Positions 26,441 through 35,795 of a stretch of DNA of 64,000 nt are shown here, one piece after another (the stretch's first letter is position 1; the number at the start of each line of letters is the position of its first letter). Below the pieces are notes generated by a model that was not told the DNA's origin, ran no database searches, and worked only from the letters and a program-made list of their open reading frames with translations. The stretch comes from Alphaproteobacteria bacterium (lineage in GTDB: Bacteria; Pseudomonadota; Alphaproteobacteria; TMED109). Where the stretch lies: positions 186,001 through 250,000 of the forward strand of contig JAJDWH010000036.1 of assembly GCA_022825705.1 (NCBI GenBank), in the 5' to 3' direction. The translations under genes were made by a program, and so were the position numbers.

Positions 26441-26475
26441 TGGCTGCCGAGAGTCGCCTGGACCCTCGGCAGCCA
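26441..26475 (-). terminator. Intercistronic attenuator hairpin between aapJ and aapQ
   Basis: Perfect 11-bp stem TGGCTGCCGAG / CTCGGCAGCCA with a 13-nt loop. It lies directly after the aapJ stop in the direction of transcription and has no T-run. Such hairpins after binding-protein genes typically stabilise the upstream message or lower downstream expression. Confidence 0.6.
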
Positions 26476-26503
26476 CGACAATGTTATGCCGTTGATCGTA
26501 TCG

Positions 26504-27547
26504 TCAACGGAACGGAGGAGAGTACAGGATCCCGCCCGCGGAGTACAAGGCGTTCAAGCCACGCTCCAAACCGAGCCGAGTGTCGGGTCCGAGGTGGCGT
26601 TCGAAAATCTCGCTGTAGTTGCCAACGGCCATGATGGCTCTGGCCGCCCAGTCGGCATCAAGACCCAACATGGCGCCCATGCTGCCTTCGCTACCGAGAA
26701 GGCGCTGGACTTCCGGATTGTCAGACCCGCCGTCTTTCTGTGCCAGTGCCTCGACGTTCGCCTGAGTAACGCCCAATTCCTCTGCCGAGATGAGAGCGTT
26801 GAGCACCCAGCGAGTGATATCTGCCCATTGGTCGTCGCCTTGGCGCACCACTGGTCCGAGCGGCTCTTTCGAGATGATTTCGGGAAGAACCATGTGATCG
26901 TCCGGATTGTCGAACGTCGCCTTCGTGGCGGCTAGCCCTGACGCGTCAGAGGTGTAGACGTCACACCGGTCGGCCTCGTACGCGGCACGGGCTTCAGAAT
27001 TGGTCTCGATGGGAACGGGCTCGTACGCCATGTTGTGCGTTCGGAAAAAGTCCGCCAGGTTCAGCTCGGTCGTCGTGCCGGTTTGAATGCAAACCGATGC
27101 ACCATCGAGTTCCGTCGCGCTGGAAACACCTAGGCTCTTCGGCCCAAGGAAGCCCTGACCGTCGTAGTAGTTGACCCCGACGAACGTCAACCCCAGGTCT
27201 ACGTCACGCGAAAATGTCCAGGTGGTGTTCCGTGCCAGCACTTCGATCTCACCTGCCTGCAACGCTGGGAAGCGGTTCTTCCCCGTGAGGCTGACGTACT
27301 GGATCTTGCTGGCATCTCCCAGCACGGCAGCAGCCAGCGCCTTGCAGTAGTCGACATCGAACCCTACCCAGTTTCCAGCGTCATCGGTGTTCGCGAAACC
27401 GGCGAGGCCGGTGTTGATTCCGCATTTCAACTCATCGGCAGCGCGGACGTCGTCAAGCGTGGCCCCATGGGCTGAGCCCACGATTCCCGGCAACGCGAAG
27501 GCGGCCAACACTGCACAAGACAACACACGTCGTGTCGTTGCGATCAT
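26504..27547 (-). CDS. aapJ: General L-amino acid-binding periplasmic protein AapJ
   Basis: Substrate-binding protein that feeds the AapQMP permease. The start is ATG 27547, with TGGAGAAC upstream and a clean signal peptide (IATTRRVLSCAVLAAFALPG, cleavage near AHG-A); 347 residues. AapJ-type landmarks: DDVRAADELKCGINTGLAGF, GFDVDYCKALAAAVLGD, LQAGEIEVLARNTTWTFSRDV, CIQTGTTTELNLADFF and the later DDHMVLPEIISKEPLGPVVR. A sigma-70-type promoter precedes it and a hairpin follows it. Confidence 0.95.
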   Translation of the reverse strand: MIATTRRVLSCAVLAAFALPGIVGSAHGATLDDVRAADELKCGINTGLAGFANTDDAGNWVGFDVDYCKALAAAVLGDASKIQYVSLTGKNRFPALQAGEIEVLARNTTWTFSRDVDLGLTFVGVNYYDGQGFLGPKSLGVSSATELDGASVCIQTGTTTELNLADFFRTHNMAYEPVPIETNSEARAAYEADRCDVYTSDASGLAATKATFDNPDDHMVLPEIISKEPLGPVVRQGDDQWADITRWVLNALISAEELGVTQANVEALAQKDGGSDNPEVQRLLGSEGSMGAMLGLDADWAARAIMAVGNYSEIFERHLGPDTRLGLERGLNALYSAGGILYSPPFR

Positions 27548-27645
27548 CGTAAGTTCTCCATATCGCGCGAAGATTGCCTGCGGTTGACGAGCTTCTGCTT
27601 CAAACGCTTCCATGCCGCTTGACAGAAGCTGTCCAAGACGAGCCA

Positions 27646-27674
27646 ACCATAGGGAATTTCGTACTTAATGTCAA
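27646..27674 (-). promoter_or_regulatory. Sigma-70 promoter of the aapJQMP operon
   Basis: On the minus strand TTGACA (27674-27669) and TATGGT (27651-27646) are separated by 17 bp: a perfect -35 and a 4/6 -10. It sits in the AT-rich block upstream of aapJ and would give a leader of about 90 nt. The surrounding AT-richness (27660-27770) stands out sharply from the high-GC chromosome. Confidence 0.7.
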
Positions 27675-27859
27675 CATAGTTATATCTATTGTCACAATGC
27701 TGATATCGTCAGAACTGGTACAATACGGCAATTGAATATAAACTTTCCTTTATTCCTTTGTCATACTAATTGAACAGGATTGACAAGTGTTCTATCTTCC
27801 GGTCGGTGGCGTCATCTGACAATGCCGAAGTCCGATACTTCGTGATAGAAGAAAAGATC

Positions 27860-28294
27860 GTGCGACGACTAGACCAATGCTGCTGGCTGGCAGCAGTCAT
27901 GTTGATCGTGACAGTGGGCATCTCGCCTCATGCGCGCGCGGATGACGGCGTCGAGAAATGTCCGGAGGGGACGGAGCAATTCACGGAGTATCGCCTGTAT
28001 TTCGGCCGTAACCTCGGGAACGTCGAAGTCGTGAGCGATGCGGCCTGGCGTGCTTTCCTGTCAGATGAGATTACGCCGCGTTTTGGCGACGGCCTGACTG
28101 TCGTCGATGCTGCCGGGCAGTGGCGCGACAAAACAGGCGTCATGGTCCGGGAAAAGTCCAAGCTTGTCGTGATCCTTACCGGGGCCGAAGACTCGGGATT
28201 TCAGCATACCGACGAGATTGTGCGGGCGTACAAGGAAGCATTTGACCAAGAGGCCGTGCTGCGGACGATCAGCAGCGTTTGCGCGTCGTTCTGA
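27860..28294 (+). CDS. Secreted DUF3574-domain protein
   Basis: 144 residues from GTG 27860, chosen because it follows a purine-rich AGAAGAAAAG and starts a good signal peptide (MRRLDQCCWLAAVMLIVTV, cleavage near ARA-D). An upstream TTG at 27770 would put 30 polar residues ahead of the signal. The mature part is the DUF3574 fold: YRLYFGRNLGN, VSDAAWRAFLSDEITPRFGDGLTVVDAAGQW, REKSKLVVIL. The function of this family is unknown. It is divergent from the aap operon and shares its AT-rich intergenic region. Confidence 0.8.
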   Translation: MRRLDQCCWLAAVMLIVTVGISPHARADDGVEKCPEGTEQFTEYRLYFGRNLGNVEVVSDAAWRAFLSDEITPRFGDGLTVVDAAGQWRDKTGVMVREKSKLVVILTGAEDSGFQHTDEIVRAYKEAFDQEAVLRTISSVCASF

Positions 28295-28631
28295 CGGGGT
28301 CAGCGACTTCGGAGGCGGGAGTCGAGATCATGTGCGAGAGCGCCATGGCGCGTGTTCGCATACTTGTGTGCTGACACGATTTGCTCCCGGAGACGGCTTC
28401 CGGCAGCGTCCGTCAGAGTCGCGGCTCCGACGTCGCCTCGGTCTCGGATACATGAGCGCGACGTGACCGGAAGCGATCCACGGTTTCGTGTCGTCCCGTT
28501 GCGCGAACGTGGCCACACCGTCTGGCAGCTTGGACTGCGACCGGCCGAACCGGCTGTGGCGAGGGCTTCCGACGGTTCTGGTTGTCTCGGGCGACGTTGG
28601 CCGCACCTGTGAAGCGGCGGACCCCCTCGCG
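28295..28631. other. Intergenic region, no gene recognised
   Basis: 337 bp between the DUF3574 gene and the end of the Nudix gene. The reading frames are arginine-rich shadows. No terminator-type hairpin or tRNA was seen. Confidence 0.4.
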
Positions 28632-29039
28632 TCAGGCCACCAGGTCCAGGGCGCGCCGGAGAGCTACTTGCTCGGGTTCGGCCACGTCCTCCGCGCCAAA
28701 CAGTGCCCGTGCCTCGACAAACCGGAGGGGAAGAAATTCGGGCGGTTGCGGGGCAGGCTCGCCATCCGCCGCAACGGCGTAGTACAGCGGCGTATACGGC
28801 GCATTTGTCCAGGGCGACATGAGTGTCCCTGGCGCGTGGAGCAGCTGAAGTACCTGCGCCTCGAGACCGGTTTCTTCCAGGAACTCCCGCACCACGGCTG
28901 ATTCCGGCGTTTCGCCGTCCTCGACGCCGCCGCCCGGGAATTTCCGCGCCAGCACCGGGCCGACCATTTCCCGAGCGATCAAGACTTGAGCTTCGCGTAC
29001 CAGCAGACCGTAGGAACGAAGATTGGCAGGTCCTCGCAT
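28632..29039 (-). CDS. Nudix hydrolase
   Basis: 135-residue pyrophosphohydrolase that cleaves a nucleoside diphosphate linked to another moiety. The Nudix box is complete: GGGVEDGETPESAVVREFLEETGL (about residues 36-59), with all three metal-binding glutamates, split here as GX5EX7REUXEEXGU. No extra domain is present, so substrate (ADP-ribose, oxidised nucleotide or other) cannot be set. It starts only 5 bp after the prpE stop and is likely co-transcribed with it. Confidence 0.88.
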   Translation of the reverse strand: MRGPANLRSYGLLVREAQVLIAREMVGPVLARKFPGGGVEDGETPESAVVREFLEETGLEAQVLQLLHAPGTLMSPWTNAPYTPLYYAVAADGEPAPQPPEFLPLRFVEARALFGAEDVAEPEQVALRRALDLVA

Positions 29040-29044
29040 GGGCG

Positions 29045-30943
29045 CTATTCGTGAGGAAAGCCAACGGCTCCCAATGCGGACTTGATGCCGTCAAGGACGG
29101 TCGGATCCTCGATCGTCGGCGGGACCTTCGGAGTTCGCCCGTCCGCGATGGCCGCAATGACGTTTCTCAGAATCTTGCCCGAGCGCGTCTTGGGAAGCTG
29201 CTGCACGACAGCGGCCGTCCGAAACGACGCAACTGCGCCGATCGCATCCCGTACCATTTGCACGGTCTCCGCAGCGATCGCCTCCGACTCCCGGGTCACG
29301 CCGGCATTGAGGACCAGCAAGCCGATCGGAACTTGCCCCTTGAGGCGATCGTGCACGCCCACGACGGCGCATTCAGCGACATCCGCATGCTGGGTCAGCA
29401 CTTCTTCCATGGCGCCCGTGGATAACCGGTGTCCGGCGCAATTGATGATGTCGTCGGTCCGCGCCATGACCCACACGTAACCGTCCTCATCGATCATTCC
29501 GGCGTCGGCGGTGCTGTAGTAGCCGGGAAACACGTCCAGATAGACCTTGCGAAAACGTTCCTGATTGCCCCACAGGGTCGGACTGAAGCCGGGCGGCATC
29601 GGCAATCTCGCGGCGAGGGCCCCGATTTCACCGGCCGGAACCGTCTGCCCGTCGTCATCCAGCACTTCCAAGGCGTACCCTGGTGCCGGCTTGCCGGCGG
29701 AGCCGGGGCGCACCGCAAAACCCTGGGTTCCCGCAAAATAGCCCGTGATCGACCAGCCGGTTTCCGTTTGCCACCAATGGTCGAGTACCGGAACCCCCAA
29801 GACCTTTTCCGCCCAGCGGACGGTGTCGGGATCGGCCCGTTCCCCGGCCAGAAACAGGGCGCGAAAACTGTCGAGGTCGTACTCCTGCAGCAGCTTTGCT
29901 TCGGGGTCCGCCCGTCGGATTGCCCGGAACGCCGTTGGGGCCGTAAACAGCACCGAGACATTGTGTTCGGAAATCACGCGCCAGAAGGCGCCCGCGTCGG
30001 GGGTACCCACGGGTTTGCCTTCATAGAGAATGCTGGCGCAACCGTGGAGGAGCGGCGCATAGACGATATAGGAATGCCCTACCACCCACCCGACGTCGGA
30101 AGCGGCCCAGAACACCTCGCCGGGATGGAGTCCGTAGGTCATCGCCATACTGTTGGCCAACGCCACAGCGTGCCCGCCTTGGTCCCGGACAATCCCCTTG
30201 GGGTCGCCGGTCGTGCCTGACGTATAGAGGATGTACAGCGGGTCGACGGCAGAGACCGTCACGCAGTCCGCGCGGTCGGCAGTCGCGAGCGCCTGGTCCC
30301 AATCCAGATCACGGCCCTCGATCATGGTGGCCGGCGAAGCTTCCCGCTGTTTGATCAGGCAGTGGGCCGGGGCGTGCTCAGCCAACTCCAAAGCCTGGTC
30401 CAGCATCGGCTTGTAGGCCACGACACGATTCGGCTCGATCCCGCAACTTCCCGCGACCACGAGCTTGGGGGTTGCGTCGTCGATCCGGGAAGCAAGCTCG
30501 GGCGCCGCGAACCCTCCGAATACTACCGAGTGAACGGCGCCGATGCGGGCACAGGCCAGCATTGCGATCACCGCTTCCGGAATCATCGGCATGTAGATCA
30601 AGACACGATCCCCTCGGTCTACACCAAGGTCCCGGAACGCGCCGGCTGCACGGGCTGCGCGGTCGAGCAGCTCGCTAAACGTAAAGGTCTGCTGGGTTCC
30701 GGTTACGGGACTGTCGTAGATCAATGCCGGGCGGTCGCCGTAGCCTGCCTCTACGTGCCGGTCCAGGCAATTGTGACAAGTGTTCAGTTCGCCGTCCGGG
30801 AACCAGCGGTAGAAGGGCGGGTCGTCGGCGTCCAGCATGCGACTCGGGGCCCGGCTCCAGTCGAGCAGGGGGACCCGCTCGGCCCAGAACGCTTCCATGT
30901 CGGCCACCCAGCCCTGGTAGAGCGCCTCATACGAACCGGACAT
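29045..30943 (-). CDS. prpE: Propionate-CoA ligase (propionyl-CoA synthetase)
   Basis: AMP-forming acyl-CoA synthetase that activates propionate. ATG 30943 is preceded by a strong GGGAGGA; 632 residues. It carries the AMP-binding P-loop ILYTSGTTGDPKG, MPMIPEAVIAMLACARIGAVHSVVFGGFA in the acetyl/propionyl-CoA synthetase style, WWQTETGW, RTDDIINCAGHRLSTGAMEE and the acetylatable lysine in LPKTRSGKILRN. PrpE rather than Acs is favoured by the SYEALYQGW start, the RWFPDGELNTCHNCLDRH segment and VRDQGGHAVALA. No methylcitrate-cycle genes are nearby. Confidence 0.9.
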   Translation of the reverse strand: MSGSYEALYQGWVADMEAFWAERVPLLDWSRAPSRMLDADDPPFYRWFPDGELNTCHNCLDRHVEAGYGDRPALIYDSPVTGTQQTFTFSELLDRAARAAGAFRDLGVDRGDRVLIYMPMIPEAVIAMLACARIGAVHSVVFGGFAAPELASRIDDATPKLVVAGSCGIEPNRVVAYKPMLDQALELAEHAPAHCLIKQREASPATMIEGRDLDWDQALATADRADCVTVSAVDPLYILYTSGTTGDPKGIVRDQGGHAVALANSMAMTYGLHPGEVFWAASDVGWVVGHSYIVYAPLLHGCASILYEGKPVGTPDAGAFWRVISEHNVSVLFTAPTAFRAIRRADPEAKLLQEYDLDSFRALFLAGERADPDTVRWAEKVLGVPVLDHWWQTETGWSITGYFAGTQGFAVRPGSAGKPAPGYALEVLDDDGQTVPAGEIGALAARLPMPPGFSPTLWGNQERFRKVYLDVFPGYYSTADAGMIDEDGYVWVMARTDDIINCAGHRLSTGAMEEVLTQHADVAECAVVGVHDRLKGQVPIGLLVLNAGVTRESEAIAAETVQMVRDAIGAVASFRTAAVVQQLPKTRSGKILRNVIAAIADGRTPKVPPTIEDPTVLDGIKSALGAVGFPHE

Positions 30944-31009
30944 GCCAGTCCTCCCTGGAGCGAACTCGTCAACGATGGGCAGAAAGGACGATCCGCAAGC
31001 CCCGGCCAA

Positions 31010-31033
31010 CGGCGCTTCCGTCGGGAAGCGCCG
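31010..31033 (-). terminator. Hairpin after the Bax-inhibitor-like gene
   Basis: Perfect 10-bp stem CGGCGCTTCC / GGAAGCGCCG with a 4-nt loop, about 45 bp past the gene's stop on the minus strand and upstream of prpE. Only a short TT follows the stem. A probable terminator or barrier between the two genes. Confidence 0.55.
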
Positions 31034-31077
31034 AGCGGCCGAGCGTGCCTGCTAGCGTGCGCCTTGCTTCGCCCGAG

Positions 31078-31821
31078 CTATTCCCGGTTTCCGAGAAGCT
31101 GCAGCAGGAACACGAAGATCATCAGGAAGTCCAGGTAGAGACTCAGCGCACCCATGACCGCCTGTTTGACTGCCAGCTCACCTGACTGTCCGGCGACGTA
31201 CATCTCCTTGAGCTTCTGCGTGTCGTAGGCAGTAAGTCCCGCGAAGATCAGTACCCCAAGCACCGAGATCATGAACTGGAGTCCGCTGGATGCGAGGAAC
31301 AGGTTCACCAGCATCGCAATGAAGATGCCGATCATGCCCATGAAGAGGAACGACCCGAGACCGGAGAGCGACCGCTTGGTCGTGTAACCCCAAACCGACA
31401 TTGCGAGGAACATGGACGCCGCAATGAAGAAGACGCGAACGATGCTCTCGCCGGTGTAGACGAGGAAAATCGAGGAAAGCGAAACGCCGTAGCAGGCCGC
31501 GAGGACCCAGAACAGCATCTGTACTGTGGCGGCCTGCAACCGGTGCACGCGGAAGCTCATCAACAGGACCACACCCAGCGGCGCAAACATCACGATCCAT
31601 GCGAGCGGCGGCGTGTAGAGCGCGAGGCCAACCGATGTCAGCTGCCCGTCGCTGACGGCCAGGGATGAAATTGTCAGCGCGACGACGCCAGTGATGCCGA
31701 GACCCGCGGTCATGTAGCCGTAGATCCGCAGCATGTAAGACCGCAGGCCCGCATCGACAGCAGACAGCTGCGACGCCTGCTGGCGAACGAAGGAATTGTT
31801 GGTGTAGTGGCCTAAGGCCAT
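31078..31821 (-). CDS. Bax inhibitor-1 family (YccA/YbhL-like) membrane protein
   Basis: 247 residues from ATG 31821, which is preceded by GGGAG. Seven transmembrane helices with the BI-1 pattern: LRIYGYMTAGLGITG near the first helix, WIVMFAPLGVVLL, SSIFLVYTGESIVRVFFIAASMFLAMSVWGYTTKRSL split across helices 4-5, and FAGLTAYDTQKLKEMY, whose Asp is part of the pH-sensing pair. In other bacteria relatives modulate the FtsH protease or leak calcium; the role here is not known. The aspS start lies upstream, separated by 119 bp. Confidence 0.9.
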   Translation of the reverse strand: MALGHYTNNSFVRQQASQLSAVDAGLRSYMLRIYGYMTAGLGITGVVALTISSLAVSDGQLTSVGLALYTPPLAWIVMFAPLGVVLLMSFRVHRLQAATVQMLFWVLAACYGVSLSSIFLVYTGESIVRVFFIAASMFLAMSVWGYTTKRSLSGLGSFLFMGMIGIFIAMLVNLFLASSGLQFMISVLGVLIFAGLTAYDTQKLKEMYVAGQSGELAVKQAVMGALSLYLDFLMIFVFLLQLLGNRE

Positions 31822-31940
31822 GGGCACGCTCCCAGGAAATTTGACAGGGCTGCGCAAGCGCACGATTCGGATCGCGACCGCTAGCGATTGCGCTCCGAAG
31901 TATATGGTAGCGGCCTGCTGAACAGACAACGTGGCCGCCG

Positions 31941-33722
31941 TCACGCCGGCGGTGTGACAGCGCGGAGATGGACTTCCCGGAGCTGCTGGGCGGAGATCGG
32001 CCCCGGCGCGCCCATCAGCAGGTCTTCCGCCTGCTGGTTCAACGGAAACGGGATGACTTCGCGGATGTTCGGCTCATCGGCGAGCAGCATCACGATCCGG
32101 TCAATGCCGGGAGCGATGCCGCCGTGCGGCGGAGCGCCGTAGCGGAAAGCCTGAAGCAAGGCGGGGAAACGCCGCTCAAGTTCGTCCAGGCTGTATCCGG
32201 CGATGGCGAACGCCTTGACCATGATGTCTGGCCGGTGGTTTCGGATTGCTCCGGAGGAGAGTTCGACGCCGTTGCAGACGATGTCGTACTGCCAGGCCAG
32301 GATGTCTTCCGGATCGGCCGCAGTTTCCAGCGCTTCAAGGCCCCCTTGGGGCATCGAGAACGGATTGTGGCTGAACTCGATCTTGCCCGTGTCCGCGTCA
32401 CGCTCGTACATCGGAAAATCTACGGTCCAGCAGAAACGAAAGGCGCTGTCATCGATCAGATCGAGTTCCTCGCCGAGCTTGGTGCGGGCGACGCCCGCGA
32501 AGGCCGCCGCCCGGGCGGGCTGGTCGCACACGAAGAAGACAGCGTCTCCGGGGCCAACCCCGGTCGCATCGCAAATCGCTGCCTCGGCTTCGGGCACCAG
32601 AAACTTCGCGATCGGGCCCTTGCCGCCCTCCTCGTCGTAGATCACATAGCCAAGCCCGGCCGCGCCCTGCTCTCGGGCCCAGCGATTGAGCCCATCGAAA
32701 AAGCTCCTTGGACGCTGGGCTGCGTTCGGGGCGGGAATGCCACGCACGACGGCGCCCTTTTCGATTTGGCTCCGGAACGCGCGGAACGTGACCCCCTCGA
32801 GCTCGAACGCAGCGGTAACGTCGGCGATTTCCAGCGGGTTGCGAAGGTCGGGCTTGTCAGTTCCGTAGCGCAGCATCGCGTCACGCCACGCGATCCTCGG
32901 AAAGCGGCCGCCAGCAACGGGACGGCTCCCGTATTCGGCGAACACGTCGCGCAGGAGCGGCTCCACGGCCTCGAACACGTCATCCTGCGTCGCGAACGCC
33001 AGTTCGACATCGAGCTGATAGAACTCTCCCGGACTTCGGTCGGCCCGGGCATCTTCGTCCCGGAAGCAGGGGGCAATCTGAAAGTAGCGGTCGAAACCGG
33101 AGGTCATCAGAAGCTGCTTGAACTGCTGTGGAGCCTGCGGCAGGGCGTAGAACTGCCCCGGGTGCAAACGGCTCGGGACCAGAAAGTCTCGGGCGCCTTC
33201 CGGTGAAGAGGCGGTGAGGATCGGTGTCTGGATCTCGAGGAAGCCCTGTTCGGTCATGCGCCGGCGGATCATCGCGATGACGTCGGCTCGCAGGCGCAGG
33301 TTCCGCTGCATCTTCTCGCGGCGGAGGTCCAGGAAGCGGTACGCGAGACGGACCGATTCGCCGGCATCCTGCCCGCCCGCCACCTGAAGCGGCAGCGTTG
33401 CGGCAGGCGATTCAACGTGGAACGTCTGGATCCGGACTTCCACGTCCCCCGTCTCGAGCGTCGGGTTCACCGTGTCCTCCGAACGGGCGACGACCGGACC
33501 GGTGACGATCACCACGCTTTCGACACGTACGGCTTCGATGGCGGCGAAGAATTCGGCGTCGGCCGCCACCACGATCTGGGTCAAACCGTAGTGGTCGCGA
33601 AGATCCACGAACAGCAGCCCGCCGTGATCACGTTTCGAGTGCACCCATCCCGACAGGCGCACAGTCGTGCCGACGTGTTCGGCGCGGAGTTCGCCGCAGT
33701 TGTGGGTCCGGTACGGATGCAT
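31941..33722 (-). CDS. aspS: Aspartyl-tRNA synthetase
   Basis: Class IIb synthetase of 593 residues, the bacterial type with an inserted GAD domain. The N-terminal OB-fold starts [18 protein letters not shown] and has [23 protein letters not shown]. Motif 2 is [30 protein letters not shown], seen in pieces; motif 3 contains [13 protein letters not shown]. Downstream [14 protein letters not shown] and HNPFSMP are AspRS-specific. Whether it is discriminating or also charges tRNA-Asn cannot be decided here; no gatCAB genes are in the window. Confidence 0.97.
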   Translation of the reverse strand: MHPYRTHNCGELRAEHVGTTVRLSGWVHSKRDHGGLLFVDLRDHYGLTQIVVAADAEFFAAIEAVRVESVVIVTGPVVARSEDTVNPTLETGDVEVRIQTFHVESPAATLPLQVAGGQDAGESVRLAYRFLDLRREKMQRNLRLRADVIAMIRRRMTEQGFLEIQTPILTASSPEGARDFLVPSRLHPGQFYALPQAPQQFKQLLMTSGFDRYFQIAPCFRDEDARADRSPGEFYQLDVELAFATQDDVFEAVEPLLRDVFAEYGSRPVAGGRFPRIAWRDAMLRYGTDKPDLRNPLEIADVTAAFELEGVTFRAFRSQIEKGAVVRGIPAPNAAQRPRSFFDGLNRWAREQGAAGLGYVIYDEEGGKGPIAKFLVPEAEAAICDATGVGPGDAVFFVCDQPARAAAFAGVARTKLGEELDLIDDSAFRFCWTVDFPMYERDADTGKIEFSHNPFSMPQGGLEALETAADPEDILAWQYDIVCNGVELSSGAIRNHRPDIMVKAFAIAGYSLDELERRFPALLQAFRYGAPPHGGIAPGIDRIVMLLADEPNIREVIPFPLNQQAEDLLMGAPGPISAQQLREVHLRAVTPPA

Positions 33723-33827
33723 GGCGAGGTTCCCCGTGGGCCGTCCGCTGCTAGGGCGCGCCGATGATAGGGCTGTCGGGCACTGCCGCCACCGGTGGCA
33801 GCTGCAGACCGGGAACCAGGGCCGCCC

Positions 33828-35027
33828 CTAGTTCGTCCAATGCCGGTCCGCGCTCGGCCGCGGCGGGTGCGCGCGAACAGCCTCTTCGTTTACTTCCGTG
33901 CCCCAGCCAGGCTCCTTGGGAAGCACCAGCTTGCCGTCCCGGATAACGGGCACGGTCGTTACCAAGTCATCCTTCCACGGAACCTCGTCGATGTCGATTT
34001 CCATCACCCGGAAGTTCGGGACGGTGGCCGAGAAGTGCGCGCTGTGCAGCGTCGAGAGATGTCCGTAGAAGTTGTGCGGCGCGACGTTGATTTCGTACGC
34101 ATCCGCCATGGTCGCGATCTTGAGGCTTTCGGCGAGGCCGTTCCAGACCACGTCGATGATGCAGACATCGACGGCGCGACGTTCGAAGAACGGCTTGAAT
34201 TCACGCCGGCGGTAGAGCGACTCGCACGAGGCGATCGGCGTGCTCACGGCTTCGCGGATACCGGCCAGTGCCGTCGCGTCGAAGAGGTCGATTTCGGCCC
34301 ACATCAGGCCCAGATCGTCGAGGGCCCGGACGATGCGCCGATAGCCCTCCGGCCGGTAATTGAAGTTCAGGTCCACGAGGATTTCGACATCCGGTCCGGC
34401 GCCCGCGCGAAAGGCTTCCACCTGGGCGCGGAGCGCGCGCTCGACGGAGAGGTCGGGAGAGAGCTGGGGGCTGCTTGCTCCCACCCCGAAGCCGGGCATG
34501 TAGAGTTGCGGCCGCTCGCCATCGAACAGGAATATGTTGGTCTTGAGTGCGGTGAAGCCCTCGCCGCGGACGCGCGCGCCCAAGGTTTCGACGTCGGCGA
34601 GACTGGTCAAGGGAGGTTGGCCGATCAAGTCCGCGTGCCCCAGCAGATACGTGCCGCAATGGGACCAGTAAAGACGCAGCTCTTCGCGCACCGGACCACC
34701 GAACAGCTCACAAACGCGGACGCCCAACGCACGCGCCTTGATGTCGAGCAGGGCATTCTCGATGGCGGCAATCGCCTGCTGGTTGACACCTCCGGGAGCC
34801 TGGCGAGTGCGCGCGTACAGGATCGCGCTGTGCCGCTCGACCGGGCGTGGGTCCTTGCCGACCAGGTGTTGTCCGAGTGCCATGATCACGGCGCTGAGGC
34901 CGGCGCTTCCGTAACTCTCGTTGAACTCCGCCCAGCCAGTGATTCCTTCGTCGGTAGTGGCCTTCAGGAACGACAGTACGCGCCACCCGCCGTCCGCGTG
35001 GAGAATCTCGAAACCAGTGAGCTTCAT
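33828..35027 (-). CDS. Mandelate racemase/muconate-lactonizing-type enolase-superfamily enzyme
   Basis: 399 residues. Typical two-domain enolase-superfamily layout: the N-terminal cap (GITGWAEFNESYGSAGL) and a barrel with a lysine in GFTALKTNIF, metal ligands in VDLNFNYRPEG (Asp), WAEIDLF (Glu) and ASCESL (Glu), and a histidine in NVAPHNFYGHLS. This HxxxxG/S-type histidine and KxN pattern suits an MR-subgroup acid-sugar dehydratase. The substrate cannot be named. The neighbours (YihU-like reductase, other oxidoreductases) suggest a sugar-acid or sulfonate catabolic patch, but this is inference. Confidence 0.85.
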   Translation of the reverse strand: MKLTGFEILHADGGWRVLSFLKATTDEGITGWAEFNESYGSAGLSAVIMALGQHLVGKDPRPVERHSAILYARTRQAPGGVNQQAIAAIENALLDIKARALGVRVCELFGGPVREELRLYWSHCGTYLLGHADLIGQPPLTSLADVETLGARVRGEGFTALKTNIFLFDGERPQLYMPGFGVGASSPQLSPDLSVERALRAQVEAFRAGAGPDVEILVDLNFNYRPEGYRRIVRALDDLGLMWAEIDLFDATALAGIREAVSTPIASCESLYRRREFKPFFERRAVDVCIIDVVWNGLAESLKIATMADAYEINVAPHNFYGHLSTLHSAHFSATVPNFRVMEIDIDEVPWKDDLVTTVPVIRDGKLVLPKEPGWGTEVNEEAVRAHPPRPSADRHWTN

Positions 35028-35247
35028 GGCAATTCAGTCCGTTCAGATTGGAATTTCCGGCGGCCGTCCGCGGGCATGCCAGCCGCGAACGTCCTCTGAG
35101 CCCATCCTACGTCATGGTTCGCGACCCGCCACGCGCGGATATCGGCAATGGCCGACGGCGTCCGACCGCGCCGACGAATCCAGCCGACCAGACCAGGACC
35201 GCCGGCACCGGCAATCTGCGCGGCCGGCAGCGCCGCTGCGGTGCGGG

Positions 35248-35517
35248 TCAGAGACCCGGGATGATGCCGGCGTAGACGAGCATGGTGAGAATCACGCAAA
35301 TACCGCCTACCACGCCGATCACGTCACCGGCCCGCAACAGAAACATTCCCCGCTCCAGGATCCGGTCCGCCTTCTCGAACCCGGCCGTATCGTCTTCACG
35401 ATCGGGAATCTGCAGCCGTTGCAGCGTCATTCTTCCGCAAAAGATCAAGATGAGCCCGGCGGCGAGGATCGTGCCACTGACGATGGCGAGAATATGCGGC
35501 TGCAAAATAGCTGACAT
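35248..35517 (-). CDS. Small two-helix membrane protein of unknown function
   Basis: 89 residues from ATG 35517; longer openings add an implausible arginine-rich lead. Two hydrophobic helices (ILAIVSGTILAAGLILIFCG and VIGVVGGICVILTMLVYAG) flank a charged segment (LQIPDREDDTAGFEKADRILERG). No known family recognised. Its overall look, a short membrane protein with an acidic cytoplasmic or periplasmic loop, fits a conserved hypothetical. It is divergent from the reductase at 35796. Confidence 0.6.
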   Translation of the reverse strand: MSAILQPHILAIVSGTILAAGLILIFCGRMTLQRLQIPDREDDTAGFEKADRILERGMFLLRAGDVIGVVGGICVILTMLVYAGIIPGL

Positions 35518-35795
35518 TGCGGGTTTCCGGACAGTCCGTCGCGCTCGGTCGCGCCCGCGCAATCTTACGGAGTTTTCGCTCCACGTTGTGTTGCGCGATT
35601 TGGTGTCCGCAAGCCCCGGGTTACTCGGCTTGACGCCGACGGCCTGGTTGCCGCCCTGATATCGGGGCGGTCGCGCCCATCGGCCTGCCAACGCGATACG
35701 CCCGATCCCGCGGTGATGCAGTCTGACCTCCGGAGCGCTAGGGGGCCCCATCGTCTACGCTGCGCCGCCCGGGGTGTTGCCCAGGAGAAACATGC

